The notes beneath the pieces are model-generated. The model was not told where the DNA came from, did no database searches, and saw only the letters and a program-made list of their open reading frames with translations. Shown here in pieces: positions 9,869 through 18,114 of a stretch of 64,000 nucleotides of DNA. Each line of letters begins with the position of its first letter. Within the stretch, counting starts at the first letter, position 1. The DNA comes from Fragilariopsis cylindrus CCMP1102 (taxonomy: Eukaryota > Bacillariophyta > Bacillariophyceae > Bacillariales > Bacillariaceae), in contig FMBT01000291.1 in assembly GCA_900095095.1 (NCBI GenBank), positions 1,054,001 to 1,118,000 on the forward strand, written 5' to 3'. The position numbers and the translations under genes were made by a program.

Positions 9869-10705
9869 ATGGCGAAGAAGAAAAAGAATTCATTGCGTGC
9901 TGGTATAGAAGCCGAAGCCGAGATCCTCACCAAGATGATAAGACCACAGGTAGAGGTACCTCATAAAGATCATAGAAGCCGTGTCGTTATAGTTGATCGC
10001 GTTGAAGAAAAGGGTAAATACCGTTTTACCTTCCATTTTGTTGGTGCCGACGAAAATCAGTTTAATGGATCTGTTCAATATGTCACTATTATTAAAGAAG
10101 GCAATCCGTTACTCTTTTTTAGTATCATTGAGACTAACAAAAACAGCAGCAACAAGTTTCCGGAACCGGATATAGGGTGGGCGAAATCAAGAGCAAGGAA
10201 ACTGCTTTATATGGATGTGAAGACAGGAATGGTGCCTTTACATGCCAGGGTAAACGGGAAGAGAACCACGGATAACACAGTCGTTTACATGATGGAAGAG
10301 GAGTACAACTTGTGGAGCTATAAAAAGTTTTCAGGTAGATTGGCAGGCATACGGCGTATTATCAACACAAAAAATGGCAGAGCAGAAGACGATCAGAAGG
10401 CTTTTGATAAATTTGTTGAAAACAATGAAGTATCAACAGTGAGTCACAAAGGATACATTCAATGGCAGGGATCAAACGCACAACGGCTGTTGAAAAAAGA
10501 TATCAAGGACGGGACATTGTATAAGTATACGAAAGAGAACTATCCTAAGCATCATAAGATGCAATTTTGGCTAACAAGACCAGAATACTACGATGAGTTT
10601 CCTTTGTCGGTCTTTCGTGATAAGATCAGGCAAGAAATTGGTTCGGCAAAGTACCTACACACGTTGAAGGTTAGGGGAAAGGCAGCAACGTATAAATACA
10701 ATTGA
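9869..10705 (+). CDS. Transposon protein with an internally duplicated unknown domain
   Basis: 278 residues from the ATG in CAACATGGCG (start MAKKKKNSL); the frame is open a further 28 codons upstream, but this start has the better context and matches other transposon genes. After a Lys-rich N-terminus and a beta-rich region, two copies of one domain are visible. Copy one runs GWAKSRARKLLYMDVKTG to EEEYNLWSYKKFSGRLAGIR. Copy two runs QWQGSNAQRLLKKDIKDG to RPEYYDEFPLSVFRDKIRQE. Shared pattern: W-x2-S-x-A-x2-LL-x2-D-[VI]-K-x-G, then a variable stretch, then E-[EP]?-Y and F-x4-[IL]. Both copies are basic, so nucleic-acid binding is plausible, but no named family is recognised. Confidence 0.7.
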   Translation: MAKKKKNSLRAGIEAEAEILTKMIRPQVEVPHKDHRSRVVIVDRVEEKGKYRFTFHFVGADENQFNGSVQYVTIIKEGNPLLFFSIIETNKNSSNKFPEPDIGWAKSRARKLLYMDVKTGMVPLHARVNGKRTTDNTVVYMMEEEYNLWSYKKFSGRLAGIRRIINTKNGRAEDDQKAFDKFVENNEVSTVSHKGYIQWQGSNAQRLLKKDIKDGTLYKYTKENYPKHHKMQFWLTRPEYYDEFPLSVFRDKIRQEIGSAKYLHTLKVRGKAATYKYN

Positions 10706-10760
10706 ATTATCTCTTCATTCTTCTTTTATAATTAAATTACTATAATTATTATTATTATTA

Positions 10761-10990
10761 ATATACCACACTATTAAGTATGGTGATTACTTCATTTTCT
10801 TCTTTTTTCAAGCAAAATGATCAATTATTTGTATTCTTTACACGGCGGCGGAGGCGGCTACGTTATTATTAACATAGATATCATACCACACTATTAGTAT
10901 GGTGATTACTTCACTTTTTTTTCTTCTTTCAAGCAAAATGATTCTTTTCACACATATTTGTATTCTTTAGACGGCGGCGGATGCGCCTAA
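10761..10990. repeat. Direct repeat downstream of the 9869 gene
   Basis: Two roughly 100-bp copies, 10761-10860 and 10883-10989, share ATACCACACTATTA, GTATGGTGATTACTTCA, TTCAAGCAAAATGAT and TTTGTATTCTTTA-ACGGCGGCGGA. The second copy overlaps the 3' end of the minus-strand gene ending at 10929, so the first copy is probably a duplicate of that gene's tail. Confidence 0.8.
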
Positions 10991-11477
10991 TGTATGTGCA
11001 GTTGTAGTTGGAAGATGTATGTGCAGTTGTAGTTGGGAAACCTTCAATTTCCATTGGCTTAAAGCTATGACCAGTTGTACCAATACCATTCTGCGAGGAA
11101 GAAGAAGAAGAAGAAGAAGAAGAAGAAGACGAGGTATTGTGATTTTCTTCATATGGGTCGGCATGATCACGATATTGAATGATTTGAACATCTTCGTATC
11201 TTCCACCGAGGAAAGTATCATCAACTTTCCCAATACGAATTTCATTTTCTGAAAATTGAGCTAGTACTGTTCCGAAGATTTTGCTAGCATCCTTGGCAAT
11301 ATCATCCGATGATACTGGAAAGTCTGCGGATAAACGAACAAATATTTTTCCATTCGAATCAGAACATGATGTCACTTTTAGTTCACCCTCGATTGAAGTT
11401 TTCTCTTGATGTGTGTTCGATTTTGGTTTGCCAGGATGCCACCATTCTTTAATATGGTTCGCAAAGTAAGTTAACAT
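10929..11477 (-). CDS. Unknown transposon protein, Ser-rich
   Basis: A 182-residue frame starting MLTYFANHIKEWWHPG. The first 110 residues look globular, with alternating hydrophobic stretches (KIFVRLSADFPV, DVQIIQYRDH). A 13-Ser run from CTT repeats follows, then a tail whose DNA is repeated downstream. Nothing in it identifies a family. It sits tail-to-tail with the 9869 gene and head-to-head with the 11808 gene, and its 330-bp upstream region is shared with the latter. Confidence 0.5.
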   Translation of the reverse strand: MLTYFANHIKEWWHPGKPKSNTHQEKTSIEGELKVTSCSDSNGKIFVRLSADFPVSSDDIAKDASKIFGTVLAQFSENEIRIGKVDDTFLGGRYEDVQIIQYRDHADPYEENHNTSSSSSSSSSSSSSQNGIGTTGHSFKPMEIEGFPTTTAHTSSNYNCTYIRRIRRRLKNTNMCEKNHFA

Positions 11478-11807
11478 GATCTTAACAGAATTCTTTTCTT
11501 ATGAGGAGACGACGCAACCATTTTTTTGAAGGAAAATTCTTTCTTATTCAAGAGCGACCGTTAAAGTAGCGACATTTCGTATGTCCGTTTGTTATCGCTA
11601 ACGTTAGTAAGATAAGTACAAAAGAAAACTTGAAATAACATCGCATGACACAAGACGACACATAACAAACTATAACCGCCACCCTGCATGCAAACCCGTC
11701 AAAACAAAAGGAACGACTTTTACGATACGCTTGGTATTGTTGTCACCATAAAACGAAAAGCCGCACAAAACTTTTCAAATTCATTTTTGATTACAAATCA
11801 CATCAAC

Positions 11808-12470
11808 ATGGACGATAAAGCAAGATCAGAGGTAGTCAGACAGCGTCTTAACGCGAAGTTAGCTTCACGTACTGTTAGTACATCTACAGCTGACGATTTT
11901 GTTCGTCACTTACACAGTTTCAAATACACCTTCTTGAAGGAAACCGACCGTTCTGCCACCTTTTTTTTCCCCATCGACGATGATGATGATGATGATGATG
12001 ATGATGTGCCGCCTCCACTGATCCCGCGTGCAGATGTAACAGAATCAGACGATGACAACGATGATTGCGTTCCCGATCCTGCCTCTTCTGCCACCGTTCC
12101 TGCCAACGTTGTTGCCATGGGAAAGGCTCTTGAAGATACTTCAAGCACACCAGGAGAAGGACTAGGAGCTTCGACTGGAGAGACACTTTCGGACGAAGGG
12201 GCAGGAGAAGATTCGTCTGTATGGGTTGCGGGTTCCAATGAAAATGAACTAGGTCCCCTCAGCTACTTCGATCCAGATGTCTTGCGTGTTACAAGAAAGG
12301 TTATGCATCTACAGGTCGATCAAAAGAAAGTAGAATTACGAAATCTTGGTATGGAGGTCCCAGATGATCTATCGATTTTACAAGGTTTAGACACATGGTC
12401 ATTGTTCGGATTCATTAATGAAGCTTTGGAAAAAGATCCTGCTACTAATCTATTCTACCAACAGCTCTAA
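11808..12470 (+). CDS. Unknown acidic transposon protein
   Basis: 220 residues from CAACATGGAC (MDDKARSEVV); an upstream in-frame codon at 11688 is less likely. Helical N-terminus, then a segment FLKETDRSATFFFPI, a ten-residue Asp run from GAT repeats, a Pro/Ser/Thr/Glu-rich middle without predicted structure, and a conserved-looking C-terminus (YFDPDVLRVTRKVMHL, then VELRNLGMEVPDDLSIL). Function unknown. Acidic and probably nuclear if it partners with the basic transposon proteins (inference). Confidence 0.55.
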   Translation: MDDKARSEVVRQRLNAKLASRTVSTSTADDFVRHLHSFKYTFLKETDRSATFFFPIDDDDDDDDDDVPPPLIPRADVTESDDDNDDCVPDPASSATVPANVVAMGKALEDTSSTPGEGLGASTGETLSDEGAGEDSSVWVAGSNENELGPLSYFDPDVLRVTRKVMHLQVDQKKVELRNLGMEVPDDLSILQGLDTWSLFGFINEALEKDPATNLFYQQL

Positions 12471-12495
12471 AATGAAACGAGATATTGATACAAAA

Positions 12496-12750
12496 GCGCA
12501 AAGCATACTAATAATCGGCCGATGTATTTGTTTACACCGTCTTGATACAACAAACTAACTAATATGACTAATCGAACGTCCAGTCTTCACTGACGAATGA
12601 ATTAACTGTGTACGATAATTAACACAAAGCATACTAATCGGCCGATGTATTTGTTTACATCATCTTGATACAACAAACTAACTAATATAACTACTAATCG
12701 AACGTCCAGTCTTCACTGATGAATGAATCAACTAACTGTTTACGATAGAT
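12496..12750. repeat. Two-copy direct repeat of about 125 bp
   Basis: Copies at about 12496-12620 and 12622-12750 share AAAGCATACTAAT, ATCGGCCGATGTATTTGT, TTGATACAACAAACTAACTA, AATCGAACGTCCAGTC and TTCACTGA-GAATGAAT. The repeat lies between convergent gene ends. CGGCCG and GTTTAC stand out, but I see no coding role. Confidence 0.85.
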
Positions 12751-12871
12751 AATAATACAAGCAATTATTTTAAATATACAAATATATGATTTAAAAGGTT
12801 AATTTATTATTATAAGTAGATACTTTTACTAACATTAACAACTGAATACATCGTAAGATTTTAAATTTCCT

Positions 12872-13249
12872 CTAAAATCCAAATCTATACCACGGTTTCT
12901 TTTTCTTCTCTCCATTACCACTTTCAAAGGCACGGATATAATCCTCGCAGATACCTTGTAAAGACGTCTCCTGGGCGATCTCAGTGTCAAGAGCCGCTTC
13001 TTCATCAGCAGAAGCTTGAGCCTGAGCAAGATGATAGTCTGCTTGAGCATCATGGATTACCCGAGAGGCTTTATCCGCGGATAAAGAAATTTTTAAAGCA
13101 AGATGATGGTCAGCTTGAACATCATGGAATACCCGAGAGGCTGTAGCCGCGGATAAAGAAGTTTTAAACTTTGCAATCTTCGCCTTACTTTCGATGCGAT
13201 GGGCAGCAGCAGGAGTACTGGGAGACTTGGGAGATCTAAAAGGAGACAT
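12872..13249 (-). CDS. Unknown small transposon protein with internal repeat
   Basis: A 125-residue frame, MSPFRSPKSPST onward. Two units, FKTSLSAATASRVFHDVQADHH and LKISLSADKASRVIHDAQADYH in outline, follow each other and are also repeated in the DNA. The rest is Ala/Glu-rich and helical, with a basic C-terminus. No family recognised. It is divergent from the 13873 gene. Confidence 0.45.
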   Translation of the reverse strand: MSPFRSPKSPSTPAAAHRIESKAKIAKFKTSLSAATASRVFHDVQADHHLALKISLSADKASRVIHDAQADYHLAQAQASADEEAALDTEIAQETSLQGICEDYIRAFESGNGEKKKKPWYRFGF

Positions 13250-13872
13250 GGCAAAAGTACTAAAAGAAGAGGATTATAATAAGAGTAAAGGATTCAACGT
13301 TTCAATATGTTCGAAACAACGTTTTATGAGCTACTGTCAAGAAAAAAAGAAAGAAGAATTTTTGTGTTATCACGCTATAACAATAGCGTATCATTCAAAA
13401 CTTGAATTAAAAATATTCATTGTTCCATATCGTGGAAAAAGCACGATAACGCGGTTACTCCTAACTTTTTAAACCATCTTGTTTCGTCTTGTTTGAAAAA
13501 CAAGTTCGAACGAAAGAAGTTGAATTTTAATCACGAATGCCAAAACGAACTTAACACGTTCTTATTCTTATCAACCTTACCATGCATAAACGAAATTGAT
13601 GATTCTTATCAAACCAACAGACACCTGCAATATGTACAACCATCGTGTACGATACGTTTTCGTATTTACTTACAACAGACAAGGAGAGTTTGACGACTAT
13701 TCGCTATGCTTTAAGCGGTTGTAACGAGTGTTCTAACAAGATGTGTAGTCATATTTTTTTAAACAGAAATAACAAAAGCATTCATAAATTTGAAAACCCG
13801 AAATTACAAAAGCATCTTGTTTATTTTAATCTTTCACCTGGATACCAAAGGCATAGAAACAAAGGCAAGACA
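13250..13872. other. Divergent promoter region within the transposon
   Basis: About 620 bp between the starts of the 12872-13249 gene (minus) and the 13873 gene (plus). It contains a CTTGTTTCGTCTTGTTTGAAAAACAAG hairpin-like stretch near 13478-13505, a relaxed version of the subterminal palindromes. The plus-strand frame of the next gene is open from 13645, so its protein could start earlier. Confidence 0.4.
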
Positions 13873-15990
13873 ATGGTAGACGTCAACAACATCAACGATG
13901 AAATCAACGATGACATCAACGATGACATCAACGATGACATCAACGATGACATCAACGATGACATCAACGATGACATCAACGATGACGACGCGAACAACAA
14001 TAACAGAAGAAACTGTATTGATGTCAATCGCTGTATTGATGTCAATCACTGCTACTTTGCTTTTAGCAAAGTTGTCCTTAGATATTCGTTTGCATTAAAT
14101 CGATTTCTTACATGGAAGATTAAGCATGTAAGAGAGAAGCTTATGATATCAATCGCAGAGAAGGATGCAACAATCTGTTATTTTGATGGGATGCATCCCA
14201 GAGTTTTGGCTGATCTACAAGATTCAAGAAGACGTAATGAAGAGAAGGATGAGTCTCTCGAAGCAGAGACGAACTTAAAAGCGATAGCCGAGGGTAAAGT
14301 GGTTCGTTTACAGACTCGTGTAACGACTTTAGAAGAAGAAGCGACTTTACAGGGTGAGTCTCTCAAAGCAGAGACGAACTTAAAAGCGACAGCCGAGAGT
14401 AATGTGGTTCGTTTAGAAGAAGAAGCGACTTTACAGGGTGAGTCTCTCAAAGCAGAGACGAACTTAAAAGCGACAGCCGAGAGTAATGTGATTCGTTTAC
14501 AGACTCGTGTAACGACTTTAGAAGAAGGAGTGACTTTACAGGATGAGTCTCTCAAAGCAGAGACGAACTTAAAAGCGACAGCCGAGAGTAATGTGGTTCG
14601 TTTACAGACGTCTCTGGGAGAGGAGGAGAAGTTAAAAAAAGAAGCTTCGAAAATGGTCGATTTTTTACACGAAAAGCGATGTGAAGAAAAAGAAACTTCA
14701 GAACAGAATGCTAAGGGTCTTCAATTCAAATACGAGCAAACAGAGAAGGAGAAAAAAACTCTTAAAGATGATCTTACATCGACCACTAACGACCTCATGA
14801 ACGCAAATGGTAAACTCAAGACATCCGATGGTAAACTCAAGACATCCGAAAAGGCGAAGGTTGCCCTTAACAAGAAATTACAAGAAACAATCAAGGCGCT
14901 AGCTTTAGCGAAAGACGGTACTCATCTTGAATATGTGACTAGGATTGACAAGAATCGTAATTACAAAGCGTCAAAGCTTCAAGAGCTGACCGATTTGGCT
15001 GAGTTGTTATACAAAAAGTTTTTAGAAAAAGATCTTCCCAAAAACAAGGATAATGAAGACTTTCCATTCCCACTCAAGGAAGTTGCCAACGGAGGCGTTC
15101 TTTTAGAGTTGGAACAAGAAATTGATACTATTGTTGAAATCAAATCTGATCAAATTCTCTTTCGTACCTTCAATGATCTTATCTGGAAAATATTCTTCAA
15201 CGACAAGAGTACTAAGACATATGATGTTTTCTTATCCTTCAACGGATGGATAGGCACGAACGTGTTTGATCCGAGGAACGCATTAAACTGTACGATCAGG
15301 AAGAAGCGTAAAAGAGAAGAGGAGGAGTCTACAGCTGCTTCGAAGGTGAGGCGGCAATCAGCTCTTTCGTCAACTTCTAGTCCTACTAATTCTGTGCCAG
15401 CTGGTGGTTCTAGTTCTTCTGCGAGTGGAAGCTTAGCATCACCTACAGGAAGTACTACTACTACTACTTCTACTACATCTACATCTACATCTACGTCCAG
15501 CAAGGCTGGTGGTTTGGCATGGAGAGATTTGTCAGATGGAGCAAAAACTCACGCAAAGAATCTAAAATACTCTCGATATAGTTGGGATAATTTTGGGACT
15601 GTAAGTTCTTTTTCAAGGAAACTAAGTGATTTGAATCCTGAAGAGAAAGCAGCGGTAGATTTCTTATTTGAAGGGGAATGGCCTCCGGCATACGCAGGAG
15701 GCGCAGGTTTTGAGAGCAACTTTGTTTGTGCTAAGCTTGATGCCAAGGCTGGTACATTTTTTATTGACAGAACCGGTGTCCGTTTTTTTTTGATTCGATC
15801 TAATGGTAATAATAAATGGGATGCCATCCGTCTGATTGAGAATAAAGAAGAAAAAACATGTAGATGCCCCTTCTGTAAATCATGGAAAAATAATAAGGGA
15901 ATTCATATGCATGTGAGTCGTTGTCCCGAAAACAAGACCGAGGCCAAGAAGAAAGTTGCAGGTAAAAAAGGTACATCAAACAAAAACTAG
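13873..15990 (+). CDS. Coiled-coil protein with C-terminal C2HC zinc finger (transposon right-end paralog)
   Basis: 705 residues from ACAATGGTAG (MVDVNNIND); up to 76 more if translation begins at 13645. The N-terminus has a repeated INDD tract, then a hydrophobic and basic segment, a long coiled coil built of repeats (SLKAETNLKATAESNVVRL units) and an RRNEEKD unit shared with the 3589 gene. A globular region matches that gene (FRTFNDLIWKIFF, then FNGWIGTNVF), followed by a basic RKKRKREEEE patch. A Ser/Thr-rich linker comes next, then an extra domain absent from the left-end gene (LAWRDLSDGAKTHAKN to GVRFFLIRS), and last the finger CPFC-x11-H-x3-C with a Lys-rich tail. Clearly a diverged duplicate of the left gene. 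Likely DNA-binding; exact role unknown. Confidence 0.72.
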   Translation: MVDVNNINDEINDDINDDINDDINDDINDDINDDINDDDANNNNRRNCIDVNRCIDVNHCYFAFSKVVLRYSFALNRFLTWKIKHVREKLMISIAEKDATICYFDGMHPRVLADLQDSRRRNEEKDESLEAETNLKAIAEGKVVRLQTRVTTLEEEATLQGESLKAETNLKATAESNVVRLEEEATLQGESLKAETNLKATAESNVIRLQTRVTTLEEGVTLQDESLKAETNLKATAESNVVRLQTSLGEEEKLKKEASKMVDFLHEKRCEEKETSEQNAKGLQFKYEQTEKEKKTLKDDLTSTTNDLMNANGKLKTSDGKLKTSEKAKVALNKKLQETIKALALAKDGTHLEYVTRIDKNRNYKASKLQELTDLAELLYKKFLEKDLPKNKDNEDFPFPLKEVANGGVLLELEQEIDTIVEIKSDQILFRTFNDLIWKIFFNDKSTKTYDVFLSFNGWIGTNVFDPRNALNCTIRKKRKREEEESTAASKVRRQSALSSTSSPTNSVPAGGSSSSASGSLASPTGSTTTTTSTTSTSTSTSSKAGGLAWRDLSDGAKTHAKNLKYSRYSWDNFGTVSSFSRKLSDLNPEEKAAVDFLFEGEWPPAYAGGAGFESNFVCAKLDAKAGTFFIDRTGVRFFLIRSNGNNKWDAIRLIENKEEKTCRCPFCKSWKNNKGIHMHVSRCPENKTEAKKKVAGKKGTSNKN
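13898..13986 (+). repeat. 12-bp coding tandem repeat
   Basis: About seven copies of GATGACATCAAC encode repeated Asp-Asp-Ile-Asn. The period is a multiple of three, so copy changes keep the frame. Confidence 0.9.
14240..14620 (+). repeat. Coiled-coil coding repeats
   Basis: Alternating units of GAGTCTCTCAAAGCAGAG-ACGAACTTAAAAGCGACAG and CAGACTCGTGTAACGACTTTAGAAG recur four times with near identity, mirroring the 84-bp expansion in the left-end paralog. Confidence 0.85.
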
Positions 15991-16310
15991 CTATCAAGAG
16001 AAGAAGAAGAAGAAGAAGAAAATGATCGATTGCACGGCTCAGTAACGCTATTCTGTATCCAAAATTCTACTTGAAAGCGTTTTTATAGGACATACGAGGA
16101 ATTCGATTTACAATTACATATAGAATAAGGTTGTTTATTATAGAGAAGAACACACAGAACACAAGAAAATGCTTCGTCTTTTTACTAGCTATTAGTACTA
16201 CATAAGATTCTTTATCTATGTATTATTGCGAGTAGGACTACTGATGTGTTGATAATAATAGCACATAGAAATGAATGTGTGTTATATATCTTTAACTATA
16301 CGGTACTGCT

Positions 16311-17411
16311 CTACTCCTCGTCATCATCTTCCTCATCATCTTCCTCATCATCTTCCTCATCATCTTCCTCATCATCGTCATCACCCGACATATCTTCCAT
16401 GTCACTATCAGAATCTTCTTCTGCGTCTTTTAGGATATCTTCAACAAGAACGTCCCACAATGGTTCTTCCGATTCAATTTTATATTGGCAAATAACAGCA
16501 ACCGCTTCGAAAGCTCTTCCAATTTTACCCGGTCCGTGTCGGAATCGTTCTCGAAGAATTTGAAAACTCTTTGTCATTCCATTAAAGCCTTCATGTCGTT
16601 TTAGGGCCCTTGATTTAAACAATTTGACTGGACGAGAGTCGTGAGTGTTCGGTGAAGAGATAGCTTCTTGATGACCAGAATAACCACCATCTCCAATTGC
16701 TTTCTTTTTTAGTTGTAGCAGTCTCTCTTTTAGACCAGCTAAAGTGAAAATATTCAGGTCGTTCTTTCCTGCTTTGAAAGGCCCTGCCATCCAGATTAAT
16801 TTTGATGAAGCAATAGATATTCCAAGCTCATAATTAACTCCTGCTTTGTTGAATTTGTGGCTGTAGTATTCACTATCTTGAGAAAATTCAGGATGACCAG
16901 GCTCGTACATCCACACGTGTGTGCCATCGACTGTCATAATCCATATATCCTCACCACCTAACTCATCTGGCCAAGTAATCTTCTTGAATTGAAGATATTG
17001 AATCTTTTCGATTATATCCCATATGTTTGTTCGAGCCCATCCTTTATTTATTTTCAGTACTCTATCAATGTCGTCTTCTGTAGGATATTTCCTCAAGTAG
17101 TAGAAAGTCCGCAAGAACCATTGTAAGTTAGTTATTGATCCTTTGAGACGCATTGATCGTGGTGGGTTCGTAGTTGTATCTTCCGCAGTTGAGGTTTGGA
17201 GATCTTCGTATATTCTACACATTGTTGTCGGTGTAACCCCAAACGTAGCTTCGAACCGATACTGATTTGTTTTATCGCCACATCTCCGTAGCTGCTCTTC
17301 ATCGTATTTGACTGTTAAAAGACCTAACCTCAATATTTCGTCATCTGCAACGACATGAGTAAGTCCGCTGTTCCCAGTAGGAATTTCTTCTTCTTCTATG
17401 ATGCCTTCCAT
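16311..17411 (-). CDS. DDE transposase (DDE_Tnp_4 / PIF-Harbinger-ISL2EU-like)
   Basis: A 366-residue intact frame. The catalytic triad is readable: Asp162 in TVDGTHVW, Asp241 in IGDGGYSG, and Glu274 in KRHEGFNG. The segments YYSHKFNKAGVNYELGI, WMAGPFKAGKND and FKSRALKRHE are typical of a large transposase family spread through protists and assigned to the DDE_Tnp_4 superfamily. The N-terminal 150 residues are helical and probably carry DNA binding. The C-terminus is an unusual Asp/Glu run encoded by a CTTCCTCATCAT repeat. It sits 700 bp from the right TIR, transcribed inward, with a TTTC microsatellite just upstream. It should cut at the TIRs and reinsert the element. Assignment to DDE class is firm; the exact family is tentative. 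Confidence 0.85.
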   Translation of the reverse strand: MEGIIEEEEIPTGNSGLTHVVADDEILRLGLLTVKYDEEQLRRCGDKTNQYRFEATFGVTPTTMCRIYEDLQTSTAEDTTTNPPRSMRLKGSITNLQWFLRTFYYLRKYPTEDDIDRVLKINKGWARTNIWDIIEKIQYLQFKKITWPDELGGEDIWIMTVDGTHVWMYEPGHPEFSQDSEYYSHKFNKAGVNYELGISIASSKLIWMAGPFKAGKNDLNIFTLAGLKERLLQLKKKAIGDGGYSGHQEAISSPNTHDSRPVKLFKSRALKRHEGFNGMTKSFQILRERFRHGPGKIGRAFEAVAVICQYKIESEEPLWDVLVEDILKDAEEDSDSDMEDMSGDDDDEEDDEEDDEEDDEEDDDEE

Positions 17412-17449
17412 TTCTTTCTTGTGTAATGTGTGTTGTGTGTATCGTGTTT

Positions 17450-17568
17450 TTCTTTCTTTCTTTTCTTTCTTTCTTTCCTTTCTTTCTTTCCTTTCTTTCT
17501 TTCCTTTCTTTCTTGTGTTGTGGTGTAGTTTTTCTTTTCTTCTTTCTTTTCTTCTTTTCTTCTTTTCT

Positions 17569-17612
<44 letters not shown>
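17450..17612. repeat. TTTC/TTTTC microsatellite
   Basis: About 160 bp of pyrimidine repeat directly upstream of the transposase start, on its promoter side. Frames through it (poly Lys/Arg/Glu or Phe/Ser/Leu) are artefacts. Confidence 0.9.
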
Positions 17613-17629
17613 GTGTTATGTGTACGTTC

Positions 17630-17915
17630 CCTTGTTTGAAACAAGGGAACAAAGCACGAGGATTTGCACGCAAACAACAAGGGAACACTTTGTTCCCTTG
17701 TTTTCACCTTGTTTCTCAAACAAGGTGAAAACACGCGAGGTTTTGCACGTTAAAACAAGGTGAAAAGTTTCACCTTGTTTCAAACAAGGTGAAAACACGC
17801 GAGGTTTTGCACGTTAAAACAAGGTGAAAACTTTTCACCTTGTTTGACAAACAAGGTGAAAACGTTTCACCTTGTTTGACAAACAAGGTGAAAAAGTTTC
17901 ACCTTGTTTCATACC
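17630..17915. repeat. Right subterminal palindrome cluster
   Basis: About eleven half-sites AACAAGGTGAAA in alternating orientation form stacked hairpins. A 38-bp spacer (ACACGCGAGGTTTTGCACGTT core) occurs twice. A variant hairpin GTTCCCTTGTTTGAAACAAGGGAAC is at 17631-17655, matching the variant at the left end. The right cluster is larger than the left. Confidence 0.85.
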
Positions 17916-17936
17916 CCTAATATATCTCAATTTTAT

Positions 17937-18112
17937 CCCCTCCCCTGAAATAATTATATCGCCGAAATGTTCTGGTCGCGCGCGTAAAAATTTCCGTTGG
18001 GCTGGCATGCTCTCAAAAAAAAAAATACTCGCTCGCTCGCTAAATTTTAGTCCCAAGCCATTGTTTGATTTTAATCGTGTTTGGTGCACGATTGACTACT
18101 AACGGAAGGCCC
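17937..18112 (-). repeat. Right terminal inverted repeat
   Basis: Complement of the left terminal repeat; see that entry for shared blocks. The outermost bases read GGAAGGCCC at 18106-18112. Confidence 0.88.
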
Positions 18113-18114
18113 TG

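Larger units (their letters stand above)
2833..18114. mobile_element. Giant (15.3 kb) TIR DNA transposon with DDE transposase and cargo genes
   Basis: Both ends carry the same sequence in inverted orientation: GGGCCTTCCGTTAGTA starting at 2835 and its complement ending at 18112. Similarity continues imperfectly for about 176 bp. Inside each terminal repeat lies a cluster of ACAAGGTGAAA palindromes. Between them are a DDE transposase gene (16311-17411) and about seven other genes on alternating strands. Taking the ends as CTGGG/CAGGG gives a 2-bp TA target duplication (2831-2832, 18115-18116). Taking ACTGGG/ACAGGG gives a 4-bp AGCT duplication. The transposase looks closest to the DDE_Tnp_4 (PIF/Harbinger, ISL2EU) group. 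That group's usual companion is a Myb-like gene; here zinc-finger coiled-coil proteins may fill that role (inference). No polymerase, integrase, capsid or reverse transcriptase is seen. Long open frames suggest it is young and may be intact. Confidence 0.85.

Noticed and set aside
13898-13986. CRISPR-like regular spacing
   Set aside because: A simple 12-bp coding tandem repeat without spacers in a eukaryotic genome.
17341-17763. Lys/Arg/Glu-rich and Phe/Ser/Leu-rich frames
   Set aside because: Products of the TTTC microsatellite upstream of the transposase.
2833-18114. Virus-like (Polinton/Maverick-type) origin of the large element
   Set aside because: Long TIRs and many genes prompted the idea, but I see no DNA polymerase B, retroviral-type integrase, packaging ATPase, protease or capsid protein; a DDE_Tnp_4-like transposase explains mobility.
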